Origin: Hansschlegelia beijingensis
Lineage (GTDB): Bacteria; Pseudomonadota; Alphaproteobacteria; Rhizobiales; Methylopilaceae
Direction: 5' to 3'
Length of the DNA: 64,000 bases
Assembly (NCBI RefSeq): GCF_014196425.1
Contig: NZ_JACIDR010000002.1
Location: 620,001-684,000 of the forward strand
This document shows positions 19,568-27,858 of this stretch, one piece after another. Positions within the stretch are counted from its first letter, which is position 1; every line of letters starts with the position of its first letter. The position numbers were made by a program, and so were the translations under genes. The notes beneath the pieces were generated by a model, which did not search any database, had not been told where the DNA came from, and was given only the letters and a program-made list of their open reading frames with translations.

Positions 19568-20739
19568 GCACCGAGGGCCCCGATCCGCGCGCCTCAGCCG
19601 TCGCCGAGCAGGCGACGGCGTGGCGGCGCGACCTGCACGCACATCCCGAGCTGATGTACGACCTGCCGCGCACGGCGCGCTTCGTCGCCGAGCGGCTGTC
19701 CGAGTTCGGCTGCGACCGGATCGAGACCGGCATCGGCCGCACCGGCGTGGTGGCGACCATCGTCGGCCGGCGCGGCGACAGCGATCATGTGGTGGGTCTG
19801 CGCTCCGACATGGACGCGCTGCCGATCGAGGAGGCGACCGGCGCCCCTTACGCCTCGCGGACGCCGGGCCAGATGCACGCCTGCGGCCATGACGGCCACA
19901 TGGCGATGCTCCTCGCCGCAGCGAAATGCCTTGCCGAGGACCGCGACTTCGCCGGCACGGTGGCGCTCGTGTTCCAACCCGCCGAGGAAGGCGGCGCAGG
20001 CGCCAAGGCGATGCTCGACGACGGACTCGTCGGCCGCTTCGGGGTCCGCGAGATCTACGGCATGCACAATCTGCCGGGGCTCGGGCTCGGGGAGTTCGGG
20101 ATCCGTCCGGGCCCGATCATGGCCGCGGCCGACCGGGTGGACATAAGGATCGAGGGCCGCGGCGGCCACGCCGGTCGCCCCGCGCTGGTGGTCGACCCGG
20201 TGGTGGCGGCCTCCCATGTCGTCCTGGGGCTGCAGACGATCGTGTCGCGCAACGTCGATCCGATGGAATCCGGCGTGCTTTCGATCACGCAGATCCGGGC
20301 GGGAGCGGCCGACAACATCGTGGACGACGCAGCCGTCCTGTCCGGCACTGTCCGCACGCTGACGCCGCATGTCCGCGACCTGATCGAGCGGCGCATCGGC
20401 GAGATCGCCTCGGGAATCGCGGGAGGTCTGGGGGCGCGCGCCGTCACGAGCTATCGCCGCGGCTATCCGGTGACCGTGAACGCGCCTGAGGCTGCAGGCT
20501 TCGCCGCGCAGGCGGCGTCGACCGTCGTGGGCGCCGGCGCGGTCGCCATGGACCATCCGCCGCTGATGGTGGCGGAAGACTTCGCCTACTTCCTGGAGGA
20601 GCTGCCGGGCGCCTTCATCTTCATGGGGAACGGCGACAGCGGCGGCCTGCACAGCCCCGGCTATGATTTCGACGACAGCGCGATTCCGAACGGCGTGTCG
20701 TACTGGCTGCGGCTCGTGGAGCGCCGCCTCGCGGCCTAG
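19564..20739 (+). CDS. M20D amidohydrolase (hippurate/N-acyl-amino-acid hydrolase type)
   Basis: Metal-dependent amidohydrolase of the M20D family. Visible motifs: [11 protein letters not shown] at the N-terminus, [23 protein letters not shown] with metal-binding Cys and His, PAEEGGAGA with the catalytic Glu, GRGGHAGRP, and MVAEDFAYF. The N-terminal [11 protein letters not shown] motif lies upstream of the first in-frame ATG (19654), and the frame back to the preceding stop holds no ATG, GTG or TTG near it. I therefore place the start at a CTG overlapping the Wza stop (CTGA), giving 391 residues; ATG at 19654 would truncate a conserved motif. The stop TAG overlaps the opposing bioZ stop. Substrate unknown. 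Confidence 0.85.
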   Translation: MSTEGPDPRASAVAEQATAWRRDLHAHPELMYDLPRTARFVAERLSEFGCDRIETGIGRTGVVATIVGRRGDSDHVVGLRSDMDALPIEEATGAPYASRTPGQMHACGHDGHMAMLLAAAKCLAEDRDFAGTVALVFQPAEEGGAGAKAMLDDGLVGRFGVREIYGMHNLPGLGLGEFGIRPGPIMAAADRVDIRIEGRGGHAGRPALVVDPVVAASHVVLGLQTIVSRNVDPMESGVLSITQIRAGAADNIVDDAAVLSGTVRTLTPHVRDLIERRIGEIASGIAGGLGARAVTSYRRGYPVTVNAPEAAGFAAQAASTVVGAGAVAMDHPPLMVAEDFAYFLEELPGAFIFMGNGDSGGLHSPGYDFDDSAIPNGVSYWLRLVERRLAA

Positions 20740-21719
20740 GTCCGGAACACCGCCGCGCCGCCGGTGAGGCCAGCGCCCGCTGCGGCCATCAGCAAAATCT
20801 CCCCTTCCCGCAACGGTCTGGCCTGGTGCGACAGGCTCAGCGAAAGCGGCACGGTCGCGGCGGAGGAGTTGCCGTACTCGGCCACGGTGTTGACGGTGAT
20901 CGCCTCCGGCACGCCGACGCGCCGGCCGACGGCGGAGAAGATCCGCGAGTTCGCCTGATGCGGCACGAAGCGGTCGACCTGGTCCGGGCCCACGCCTGCT
21001 TCGCCGAGCGCATCGAGCGAGCAGTCGGCCATCATGGCGACCGCCCCGGAGAACAGGGCACGGCCGTCCGCGAGGGTCATCAGCGTCTCGCTCTCGGCGA
21101 TGTCGGCGCCGAACGGCTTGGCGCTGCCGCCGGCCGGAATGCCGATGAGCCCATAGCCGCCGCCGTCGGAGGCGAGCGACTGGCCGAGCAGACCCCGGCC
21201 TTCCTCGGCCGGCCCGATCAGGACCGCGCCGGCGGCGTCGCCGAACAGGACTGAGCTCGCGCGTTCCGCCGGGTTGATGCGGCGGCTCAGCAGGTTCGCG
21301 GCGATCACCAGCGCCGGACGCCCATGAGCGCGCACCTGAGCGTCCGCGAGCGCGAGAGCATAGAGGAAGCCCGCGCACGCGCCGGCGAGGTCGAGCGCCC
21401 CGGCGCGGCCGAGGCCGAGGCGGTGGGCGACGAGCGGGCCTGTCGGCGGCAGAAGCTGGTCGGGCGTCGAGGTCGCGAGCAGCAGCAGCGCCACCTCGCC
21501 GCGGTCCAGCCCGGCGGACGCCAGAGCATGCTCGCCCGCCGCGGTCGCGAGCGCCGAAAGCGTCTCGTCCGGGCGCGCCCAGCGCCGCTCGCGCACGCCG
21601 GTGCGCCGCTCGATCCAGCCCGCTTCCAGCCCGAGCCTCTCCTCGATCTCGGCGTTGAGCACCCGCCGTTCCGGAACGGCATGGCCGAGGCCGAGGATAC
21701 GGGTCCCGGCCGCCTTCAT
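20736..21719 (-). CDS. bioZ: 3-oxoacyl-ACP synthase III family enzyme, BioZ type
   Basis: A 327-residue KAS III with the Cys115-His254-Asn284 triad (GACAGF, PHQANSR, EYGNSS). As the last gene of a bioBFDAZ operon it matches alphaproteobacterial BioZ, which makes a pimeloyl-ACP precursor by condensing glutaryl-CoA with malonyl-ACP, bypassing BioC/BioH. The ATG overlaps the bioA stop (ATGA), giving tight coupling. The alternative, a housekeeping FabH, is unlikely here because it lacks the usual plsX/ihfA neighbours. The 3' end shares a CTAG with the convergent amidohydrolase. Confidence 0.88.
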   Translation of the reverse strand: MKAAGTRILGLGHAVPERRVLNAEIEERLGLEAGWIERRTGVRERRWARPDETLSALATAAGEHALASAGLDRGEVALLLLATSTPDQLLPPTGPLVAHRLGLGRAGALDLAGACAGFLYALALADAQVRAHGRPALVIAANLLSRRINPAERASSVLFGDAAGAVLIGPAEEGRGLLGQSLASDGGGYGLIGIPAGGSAKPFGADIAESETLMTLADGRALFSGAVAMMADCSLDALGEAGVGPDQVDRFVPHQANSRIFSAVGRRVGVPEAITVNTVAEYGNSSAATVPLSLSLSHQARPLREGEILLMAAAGAGLTGGAAVFRT

Positions 21720-23050
21720 CGTGCGAGCTCCAGCGCGTCCGGCGCTTCGGCGATCGCATCGTAGAGCGCGTCGAGCTCGGACTCGGTCACGCAATAGGGC
21801 GGCATCAGGTAGATGACGTCCCCAAGCGGCCGCACGAGCAGGCCGCGCGCCAGGAAGAAGGCGCGCAGCTTCGGTCCGACCTCGGCGAGATAGCCGATGT
21901 CCGCCGACCGCAGGTCGAGCGCCGTGATCGTGCCGCAGGACCGGACGTTCGCGAAGCGCGGATCGCGCCGGAAGCCCTCGACCCTCCGCGCCTGCCCGGC
22001 GGCGAGGGTGGCGACCCGCTCCCGCACCGGCTCGTCGCGCCAGACGCCGACATTGGCGAGGGCGGCCGCGCAGGCGATCGGATTGGCGGTGAAGGAGGAG
22101 GAGTGGAAGAAGGTCTTGGCGCGGTCGGTCGACCAGTGCGCCTCGAAGATCGCCGCCGTGGCGAGCGTCGCCGCAAGCGGGATCGCGCCGCCGGTCAGGC
22201 CCTTGGAGGTGCAGAGAATATCCGGCGAGACGTCCGCCTGTTCGCACGCGAACAGCGTGCCGGTGCGTCCCCAGCCGGTCATCACCTCGTCGGCGATGAA
22301 CAGCGCGCCGGCGGCGCGCGCGACGCGGGCGAGTTCGGCCAGCACGGCGGCCGGGTACATCAGCATGCCGCCTGCGCCGAGGATCAGCGGCTCGACCAGC
22401 AGCGCCGCGAGTTCGCCGCTCCGGCCGGCGGCTTCCAGCGCGTCGATCGTCGCCTGCTCGCGGCCCGCCGCCGGGAACGGGATCCGCTCGACGTCGAACA
22501 GCAGCGGCTCATAGGGCGCATTGAACACGCCGCGCGCGCCGACGCTCATCGCGCCGATCGTGTCGCCGTGATAGGCGCCCTCCATCACGGCGATCTTCGC
22601 GCGCGCCTCTCCCCGATTGCGGAAGAAGCCCAGCGCCATCTTGAGGGCGACCTCGACGGAGGTTGAGCCGGAATCGGAGAAGAAGACGTGCGCGAGCCCG
22701 GTCGGCGCGAGGCCGACAAGTTCCCGCGCCAGCGCCTCGGCCGGTTCATGCGTCAGCCCGGCGAAGATGATCTGGTCGAGGCTCTCGGTCGCCTCCCGCA
22801 TCGCCGCCATGATCGCCGGATGGCGGTGGCCATGGGTGGTCACCCACCAGGAGGAGATCGCGTCCAGGATGCGCTCGCCGCCATCCGTCTCCAGCCATGC
22901 GCCCTCGGCCCGCACGATCCTGGGCGGCGTCGGCTCGACGGCGTGCTGGGTGAAGGGGCGCCAGAGGGGGGAGGTGGGCATGCGAGGCGTTGGCGTTCCA
23001 GTGCGCCGGAGTGGTCGCGCGCTTGGCGTCCGGCTTGATGGGCGACCCAT
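21716..23050 (-). CDS. bioA: Adenosylmethionine-8-amino-7-oxononanoate aminotransferase
   Basis: PLP class-III aminotransferase converting KAPA to DAPA with S-adenosylmethionine as amino donor. The core begins [48 protein letters not shown] (PLP-binding Asp254) and SKGLTGG (Schiff-base Lys283) follow. Two starts are possible. The ATG used here (444 residues) has a GGAAGGG site about 5 nt upstream; an ATG at 22981 (421 residues) gives a more usual N-terminus but has no visible ribosome-binding site. It is 29 bp downstream of bioD with the longer start, and its stop overlaps the bioZ ATG. Confidence 0.95.
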   Translation of the reverse strand: MGRPSSRTPSARPLRRTGTPTPRMPTSPLWRPFTQHAVEPTPPRIVRAEGAWLETDGGERILDAISSWWVTTHGHRHPAIMAAMREATESLDQIIFAGLTHEPAEALARELVGLAPTGLAHVFFSDSGSTSVEVALKMALGFFRNRGEARAKIAVMEGAYHGDTIGAMSVGARGVFNAPYEPLLFDVERIPFPAAGREQATIDALEAAGRSGELAALLVEPLILGAGGMLMYPAAVLAELARVARAAGALFIADEVMTGWGRTGTLFACEQADVSPDILCTSKGLTGGAIPLAATLATAAIFEAHWSTDRAKTFFHSSSFTANPIACAAALANVGVWRDEPVRERVATLAAGQARRVEGFRRDPRFANVRSCGTITALDLRSADIGYLAEVGPKLRAFFLARGLLVRPLGDVIYLMPPYCVTESELDALYDAIAEAPDALELAR

Positions 23051-23079
23051 AGACCCTTCCGCTCCCTAACGGAACGCGG

Positions 23080-23709
23080 TCAACGGGCGAGGCTGGAGAG
23101 ATCGAAGCCGGCCGCGAAGGCCTCGGTGAGGCGCTCGGGCGTCAGCTCAGGCAGGATCGGCAGCCGCCCGAGGACGGGCGCGCCGGAGAATTCCGCGATG
23201 GCCCGGGCGTTGTCCGGATGCTCGTCGCCGACGAACGCCACCCCGGCCACCGGCACGCCTCTCGCGCGGAGAGCCTCGAGCGACAGGAGCGTGTGGTTGA
23301 TCGTGCCGAGAGCCGTGCGGGCGACCAGCACGACCGGCAGGCCCCAGCGCGCGAACAGGTCGACGGTGAGCACCCGGCGGGTCAGAGGCACGAGCAGGCC
23401 GCCCGCGCCCTCGATGACGAGGGGGCCGGCGACGTCAGGCGGGTTGAGGGCGTCGGGGTCGATCGCCACCCCGTCGAGCTCCGCGGCGAGGTGCGGCGAG
23501 GCGGGCGTCCTCAGCCGCCAGGCTTCCGGGATCACGCGTTCCGCGGACAGGCGCGCGAGCCGCGTCACTGTCTCGCTGTCGGTCTCCTCCTCGAGTCCCG
23601 ACTGAACAGGCTTCCAGTAGGAGGCGCCGAGAGCCGCCGTCAGGCCGGCGGCGAACACCGTCTTGCCGATGCCGGTGTCCGTGCCGGTGACGACCAGCCG
23701 CAGGCTCAC
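23080..23709 (-). CDS. bioD: Dethiobiotin synthetase
   Basis: ATP-dependent carboxylation and ring closure of DAPA to dethiobiotin. The 209-residue protein has the P-loop GTDTGIGKT with Lys16, the YWKPVQSG substrate segment, and [10 protein letters not shown]. It starts with GTG overlapping the bioF stop (GTGA). Normal length for the family. Confidence 0.96.
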   Translation of the reverse strand: MSLRLVVTGTDTGIGKTVFAAGLTAALGASYWKPVQSGLEEETDSETVTRLARLSAERVIPEAWRLRTPASPHLAAELDGVAIDPDALNPPDVAGPLVIEGAGGLLVPLTRRVLTVDLFARWGLPVVLVARTALGTINHTLLSLEALRARGVPVAGVAFVGDEHPDNARAIAEFSGAPVLGRLPILPELTPERLTEAFAAGFDLSSLAR

Positions 23710-24842
23710 GCCGCGGCCTCCGCCATCCGTTCCGCGATGGCGTCGATCAGGGCCGCCACGGTCGCTTCGTCGACGTTGAGCGTGAGCGAGATCCGCAGCC
23801 GCGCTGTTCCCTCCGGCACCGTCGGCGGACGGATGGCGCGGCAGTCGAAGCCGCCCGCCTGGAGGCTGGCCGCCAGCGCGGCGGCGCGGGCGTTCTGGCC
23901 GAGGATCACGGGCTGGATCTGCGAGCTCGACGCCGGCAGGCCAAGCCGCGCCAGTCGCTCGCCCGCAAAGGCGACGAGGCCGTGCAGGCGGGCGCGACGA
24001 TCCGGCTCGTCGGCGACGATCTGCAGCGCTTCGCGCACCGCTGCGGCCATCAGGGGGGACGGCGCCGTTGCGTAGACGAAGGGTTTCGCGCGGTTGATCA
24101 GAGTGTCGACGATGGGCGCCGGCCCCGTGACCAGCGCGCCCGAGGCGCCGAGCGCCTTGCCGCAGGTGTGGACGGCGATCAGCGCGTCAGAGCCTTCCAG
24201 CGCTTCGCCCAGGCCGCGGCCTCCGGCGCCGAAGACGCCGGTCGCATGGGCCTCGTCAAGGATCAGGAAGCCGTCATGTCGCTCGGCGAGCCCAAGCAGA
24301 TCGCCGGCCGGCGCGCGATCGCCGTCCATGGAGTAGAGGCTCTCGGCGACGATGAAGGGCTGCCCGCGGCCGCCGCGCGCCCGCCACGCCGCGATGGCGT
24401 CGGCGACCGCCTCGGCGTCGTTGTGCGCGGCGAACGCCACCTCGGCCTTGGCGTCCCGCAGGCCGTCATGGACGCTTGCGTGCACCAGCGCGTCGCAGAC
24501 GACCAGATCGCCCCGCTGCGGCAGGGTCGAGACCAGCGCGACGTTCGCCGCGTAGCCCGCGCCCATGTAGAGCGCGCGCCCGGCGCCGAAGAAGGCGGCG
24601 GCCTCGGCCTCGAGCGCCTCATGTTCCGGATGGTTGCCCCGCAGCAGCCGGGAGCCGGCGGCGCCCACCGGAACGCCGCGCTCCAGCGCGTCCGCCACGG
24701 CGGCCTTCAGGCGCGGGGAAACGGCGAGCCCCAGATAGTCGTTGGAGGCGAAGTCCGCGCCCTGCCGTGGCGCGAGCCGCCGTCTGCGGCTCCTGCGTTC
24801 AAGGCCCTGAAGCGCGGCCTCGAAGCGCGCGGCGCGGCTCAT
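23706..24842 (-). CDS. bioF: 8-amino-7-oxononanoate synthase
   Basis: PLP alpha-oxoamine synthase that joins pimeloyl-ACP (or -CoA) with L-alanine, releasing CO2. The 378-residue protein shows [27 protein letters not shown] with Asp196/His199, and the PLP lysine Lys229 in HTCGKALG. The ATG overlaps the bioB stop (ATGA) and the stop overlaps the bioD GTG. A second, longer enzyme of the same superfamily occurs at 40.2-41.6 kb next to the PKS; that one has a different context and N-terminal extension. Confidence 0.96.
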   Translation of the reverse strand: MSRAARFEAALQGLERRSRRRRLAPRQGADFASNDYLGLAVSPRLKAAVADALERGVPVGAAGSRLLRGNHPEHEALEAEAAAFFGAGRALYMGAGYAANVALVSTLPQRGDLVVCDALVHASVHDGLRDAKAEVAFAAHNDAEAVADAIAAWRARGGRGQPFIVAESLYSMDGDRAPAGDLLGLAERHDGFLILDEAHATGVFGAGGRGLGEALEGSDALIAVHTCGKALGASGALVTGPAPIVDTLINRAKPFVYATAPSPLMAAAVREALQIVADEPDRRARLHGLVAFAGERLARLGLPASSSQIQPVILGQNARAAALAASLQAGGFDCRAIRPPTVPEGTARLRISLTLNVDEATVAALIDAIAERMAEAAA

Positions 24843-25837
24843 CCGAGCGGATCCAGCTCCTCCGGCTCGATCCCAAGGCGCCGGAACAGCTTCGCGTCGT
24901 GGTCCTCGCCCGGATTGTCGGCGGTGAGCAGGGTCTCGCCGCAGAAGATCGAGTTCGCGCCGGCGAGGAAGCACAGCGCCTGGGTTTCGTCCGACATCTC
25001 GGTCCGCCCGGCCGACAGCCGCACATGGCTCTCGGGCATCATGATGCGGGCGAGCGCGATGGTGCGGACGAAGTCCAGCGCGTCGATGGTCTCGGCGTTC
25101 TCGAGCTTGGTGCCGGGAATCGGGATCAGCATGTTGATCGGCACGCTCTCCGGCGCCTCGTCCATGTTGGCGAGGGTGACCAGCATGTCGATGCGGTCGT
25201 CGACCGTCTCGCCCATGCCCAGGATGCCGCCCGCGCAGACCTTCATGCCGGCCGAGCGGACGTTGTCGAGCGTCTCAAGCCGGTCCGCGAACGTGCGCGT
25301 GGTGATTATCTCGGAGTAGTAGCGCTCCGAGGTGTCGAGGTTGTGGTTGTAGTAGTCGAGACCGGCGTCCTTGAGCCGCAGCGCCTGCTCGGGGCTCAGC
25401 ATGCCGAGCGTCATGCAGGTCTCCATGCCGAGCGCCTTCACGCCCTCCACCATGGCGACGACCATATCCATGTCGCGCTCTTTCGGGGACCGCCAGGCCG
25501 CGCCCATGCAATAACGCGTGGCCCCGCCCTCCTTCGCCTTGCGGGCCTCGGCGAGCACCCGCTCGACCTCCATGAGCTTGGACGCCTTGAGCTTCTCGCC
25601 GGGCATGCGGGCGGACTGGCTGCAATAGCCGCAGTCCTCCGGGCAGCCGCCCGTCTTGATCGACAGCAGCTTGGACATCTGCACGCGGTTCGGGTCGAAG
25701 GTGCGGCGGTGGACGGTCTGCGCCTCGAACATCAGGTCCGCGAACGGCAGATCGTAGATCCGCCGCGCGTCCTCGCGCGTCCAGAGGGTCCGTGCCGGCG
25801 CGCGTCCCGCCGCCTGAGCCAGATCGATAAGCGCCAT
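24839..25837 (-). CDS. bioB: Biotin synthase
   Basis: Radical-SAM enzyme inserting sulfur into dethiobiotin. The 332-residue protein has the CxxxCxxC cluster motif (Cys65, 69, 72 in [10 protein letters not shown]) and downstream conserved Cys and Arg residues of the 2Fe-2S cluster ([15 protein letters not shown]). First gene of bioBFDAZ. Upstream there is a 116 bp gap to the pirin gene; I looked for a BioR palindrome (TTAT-N2-ATAA type) in it and found none, so regulation is not apparent. Confidence 0.97.
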   Translation of the reverse strand: MALIDLAQAAGRAPARTLWTREDARRIYDLPFADLMFEAQTVHRRTFDPNRVQMSKLLSIKTGGCPEDCGYCSQSARMPGEKLKASKLMEVERVLAEARKAKEGGATRYCMGAAWRSPKERDMDMVVAMVEGVKALGMETCMTLGMLSPEQALRLKDAGLDYYNHNLDTSERYYSEIITTRTFADRLETLDNVRSAGMKVCAGGILGMGETVDDRIDMLVTLANMDEAPESVPINMLIPIPGTKLENAETIDALDFVRTIALARIMMPESHVRLSAGRTEMSDETQALCFLAGANSIFCGETLLTADNPGEDHDAKLFRRLGIEPEELDPLG

Positions 25838-25953
25838 CCGCCGCCCGTTTCAGAGGTTCCTGCAGGCGGCCATCGCTTACACAGATCGCGCTGCGCTGCA
25901 AACCCGCTCAAGGTCGAGGCTCCTGCGCGTCGGCCGCGCAGCGACGTCGCCGC

Positions 25954-26886
25954 TCAGGGCAGCGGGATGAACTCGCCCCGGTCGTCCGGCGGCAGGTCGA
26001 ACAGGCCGTTGCCCCAGGCGCCGCGCCGCCAGTCTTCCTTCGCGGCCTCGATCCGCTCCCGGCTCGAGGACACGAAGTTCCACCAGATGTAGCGCGGCTT
26101 GCCCATCGTCGCGCCGCCGAGCGCCATCAGCCGGGCGCCGGCCTCCCCGGCCGCGACCGTGATCGGATCGCCCGGGCGGAACACCATCATCCGGCCCGGT
26201 TCGAAAGTCTGGCCGGCGATCGAGATCGAGCCCTCCAGCACATAGAGGCCGCGGTCCTCGTGGTCGTCCGGCAGAGGAAAGCGCGCGCCCGGTTGCAGCG
26301 CCACGTCGGCGTAGAAGGTCTCGGAGAAGACGCTGGCCGGAGCGGCCTCGCCATAGGCCCGGCCGAGGATCAACCGCAGTCTGACGCCTTCGGCCTCGAT
26401 CATCGGCAAGGCTTCCTTGCCGTGATGCTCGAAGCTCGGCGCGACCTCCTCGCGGTCTTCGGGCAGCGCCACCCAGGTCTGGATGCCGTAGAGGCTGTGC
26501 GGCGCCTGGCGGGTCTCGATGCTGGTGCGCTCCGAATGGGTGACGCCGCGCCCGGCGACCATCCAGTTGACCGCGCCGGGCAGGATCGTCTGGTGCGAGC
26601 CGAGGCTGTCGCGGTGCTGAAACTCGCCGCGGAAGAGGTAGGTCACCGTCGCGAGCCCGATATGCGGATGCGGCCGCACGTCGACGCCCTTGCCGGTCAG
26701 GAACTCGGCCGGTCCGGCCTGATCGAAGAAGATGAAGGGGCCGACCATCTGCCGCTTCGGCGCGGGCAGGGCGCGCCGCACCTCGAACCCGCCGAGATCG
26801 TGCGCCCGGGGGATGATCAGGGTCTCGATCGAGTCGAGATGCGCGGCGTCCGGGCAACCAGGCTCGAGGGCGGGATTCCAGCTCAT
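25954..26886 (-). CDS. Pirin family protein
   Basis: A 310-residue double-cupin protein. The metal site of pirins is preserved in the N-terminal cupin: His73 and His75 (RPHPHIG), His117 and Glu119 (GVTHSE). A C-terminal pirin domain (about 190-300) includes GRMMVFRPGD. Bacterial pirins have quercetinase activity or sense oxidative stress; the role here is unknown. The ATG (MSWNPALEP) has an AGGAGG site 4-5 nt upstream. It precedes the biotin operon by 116 bp on the same strand and might share its transcript. Confidence 0.9.
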   Translation of the reverse strand: MSWNPALEPGCPDAAHLDSIETLIIPRAHDLGGFEVRRALPAPKRQMVGPFIFFDQAGPAEFLTGKGVDVRPHPHIGLATVTYLFRGEFQHRDSLGSHQTILPGAVNWMVAGRGVTHSERTSIETRQAPHSLYGIQTWVALPEDREEVAPSFEHHGKEALPMIEAEGVRLRLILGRAYGEAAPASVFSETFYADVALQPGARFPLPDDHEDRGLYVLEGSISIAGQTFEPGRMMVFRPGDPITVAAGEAGARLMALGGATMGKPRYIWWNFVSSSRERIEAAKEDWRRGAWGNGLFDLPPDDRGEFIPLP

Positions 26887-26930
26887 GACGCCTCCTGTTC
26901 GGCGCACGTTACGCGACCGAAACCCTCCCG

Positions 26931-27491
26931 TCAGCGGCGCTGGGGCTCCAGCCGCACCAGCCGCTTGCGCAGCCAGTCCCGCAGCATCGCCTTCTCGTAG
27001 GCCAGCCGATCGCTCGAGGACCGGGCGGCGAGGTTCGACAGATAGTTCATGTCCGTCACGGTCTCCTCACCCTGCGCGATCGCGCGGCCGCGCTCGGTGA
27101 CCCTGTAGCGGAGCTTCACGCGCGGCGGCGTGGTGTCGCGGAGGACGCGGACACTGTCGCCGGGCGGAATGCGCCACGGCTCGAAGCGACCCGCCGGCTG
27201 GAGGTCGAGCAACTCGATGGAGGCGCTGCGCCCGGGCGGCAGCAGCTGGTCGCCGATCCGCTCGAGATAGCGCGCAAGCTCGCGGAACATGCTGTTGCGC
27301 TCCTGCGCGCTGCGGAAGTCCCAGCTGGAGACGGTCTTGGCGGGCGCGAACCGCACGGCGACGTCGGCGCTCGCGGCCGGAGGGGCGGCGGAGGCCGCCA
27401 GAACGAAAGCCAGCGCGCACAGCCCCGGCCTGATCGCGGCCCGGCAGAAAGGCCTCTGCTCCGCCGCCGTGACGATCTTCCCGCTCAACAT
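26931..27491 (-). CDS. DUF3016 domain-containing secreted protein
   Basis: A 186-residue protein with an N-terminal signal peptide (hydrophobic core about 20-38, cleavage near ASA-DV) and a DUF3016 domain covering most of the mature part: FAPAKTVSSWDF, LERIGDQLLPPG, LLDLQPAGRFEPW, PPRVKLRYRV and DMNYLS. Likely periplasmic; function unknown. The ATG is preceded by AGGAGAG. It lies 44 bp upstream of pirin on the same strand. Upstream of it a 367 bp region separates it from the divergent siderophore receptor. Confidence 0.85.
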   Translation of the reverse strand: MLSGKIVTAAEQRPFCRAAIRPGLCALAFVLAASAAPPAASADVAVRFAPAKTVSSWDFRSAQERNSMFRELARYLERIGDQLLPPGRSASIELLDLQPAGRFEPWRIPPGDSVRVLRDTTPPRVKLRYRVTERGRAIAQGEETVTDMNYLSNLAARSSSDRLAYEKAMLRDWLRKRLVRLEPQRR

Positions 27492-27777
27492 GGCCTCTCT
27501 CCTGATCCGCCCCTGACGCTCGCCGGCCGGCCGTCGTCTCCGGGCGAGCCGGAGCCAGTCGCTCCGCCAGAATTCACAGCCGCCCCGCATTCTAGTGGAG
27601 GATTAGTGGGGACCGGAAACCGTAAATCTTCCCGCCAGGGCGGCAAACACCGGCTTGATGTATCGTAATAAGGGGCGACCGTACGTTGCATCCGCGACAT
27701 TGATGCGCCGCATGGCTGCGAAAGATCCCGCTCATTAGAAAAACTATAATTCCAGATTAGAGTTATTATACTTCACA

Positions 27778-27799
27778 GGTGCAAATCAATTATTGCACC
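27778..27799. repeat. 22-bp operator-like palindrome in receptor leader
   Basis: Perfect 7-bp arms GGTGCAA and TTGCACC around an 8-nt AT-rich spacer, 59 bp before the receptor ATG. Symmetry and spacing suit a dimeric repressor site or a transcript hairpin. It abuts the next inverted repeat, sharing one C. Confidence 0.5.
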
Positions 27800-27846
27800 C
27801 CCGGAATATCTCGCGGTAACGAGCGGAAGACTGAGTGCTTCCGGGG
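27799..27846 (+). promoter_or_regulatory. Leader stem-loop that overlaps the receptor ribosome-binding site
   Basis: Arms CCCCGGAA (27799-27806) and TTCCGGGG (27839-27846) are perfectly complementary and enclose a small inner hairpin CTCG/CGAG (27810-27823). The 3' arm contains most of the GGGGAG ribosome-binding site located about 10 nt before the receptor ATG, so folding would hide it. This looks like a translational control element; ligand or trans-acting RNA is unknown. Confidence 0.45.
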
Positions 27847-27858
27847 AGATCTCGTTCC

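Larger units (their letters stand above)
27492..27858. promoter_or_regulatory. Divergent regulatory region of DUF3016 gene and siderophore receptor
   Basis: Non-coding, with an AT-rich core (about 27725-27795) unusual for this window. It contains direct repeats ATTAGA at 27734 and 27756 (22 bp, two helical turns apart), an inverted pair TATAAT/ATTATA at 27745-27750 and 27765-27770, a 22-bp palindrome at 27778-27799, and a leader hairpin at 27799-27846. AT-rich repeats before a TonB receptor suggest an iron-responsive regulator (Fur, Irr or RirA type), but none matches a consensus well enough for me to name it. No B12-box is present. Confidence 0.5.

Noticed and set aside
20736-21719. Housekeeping FabH as identity of the KAS III gene.
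   Set aside because: Its start is fused to the bioA stop inside a complete biotin operon, which fits BioZ better.
25815-25837. TTATCGAT on the minus strand near the bioB start, resembling half of a BioR box.
   Set aside because: It lies within codons 3-6 of bioB and lacks the second half (ATAA), so it is probably coding coincidence.
27492-27858. Cobalamin riboswitch before the TonB-dependent receptor.
   Set aside because: No B12-box-like sequence is visible, and the receptor's plug resembles siderophore receptors, not BtuB.
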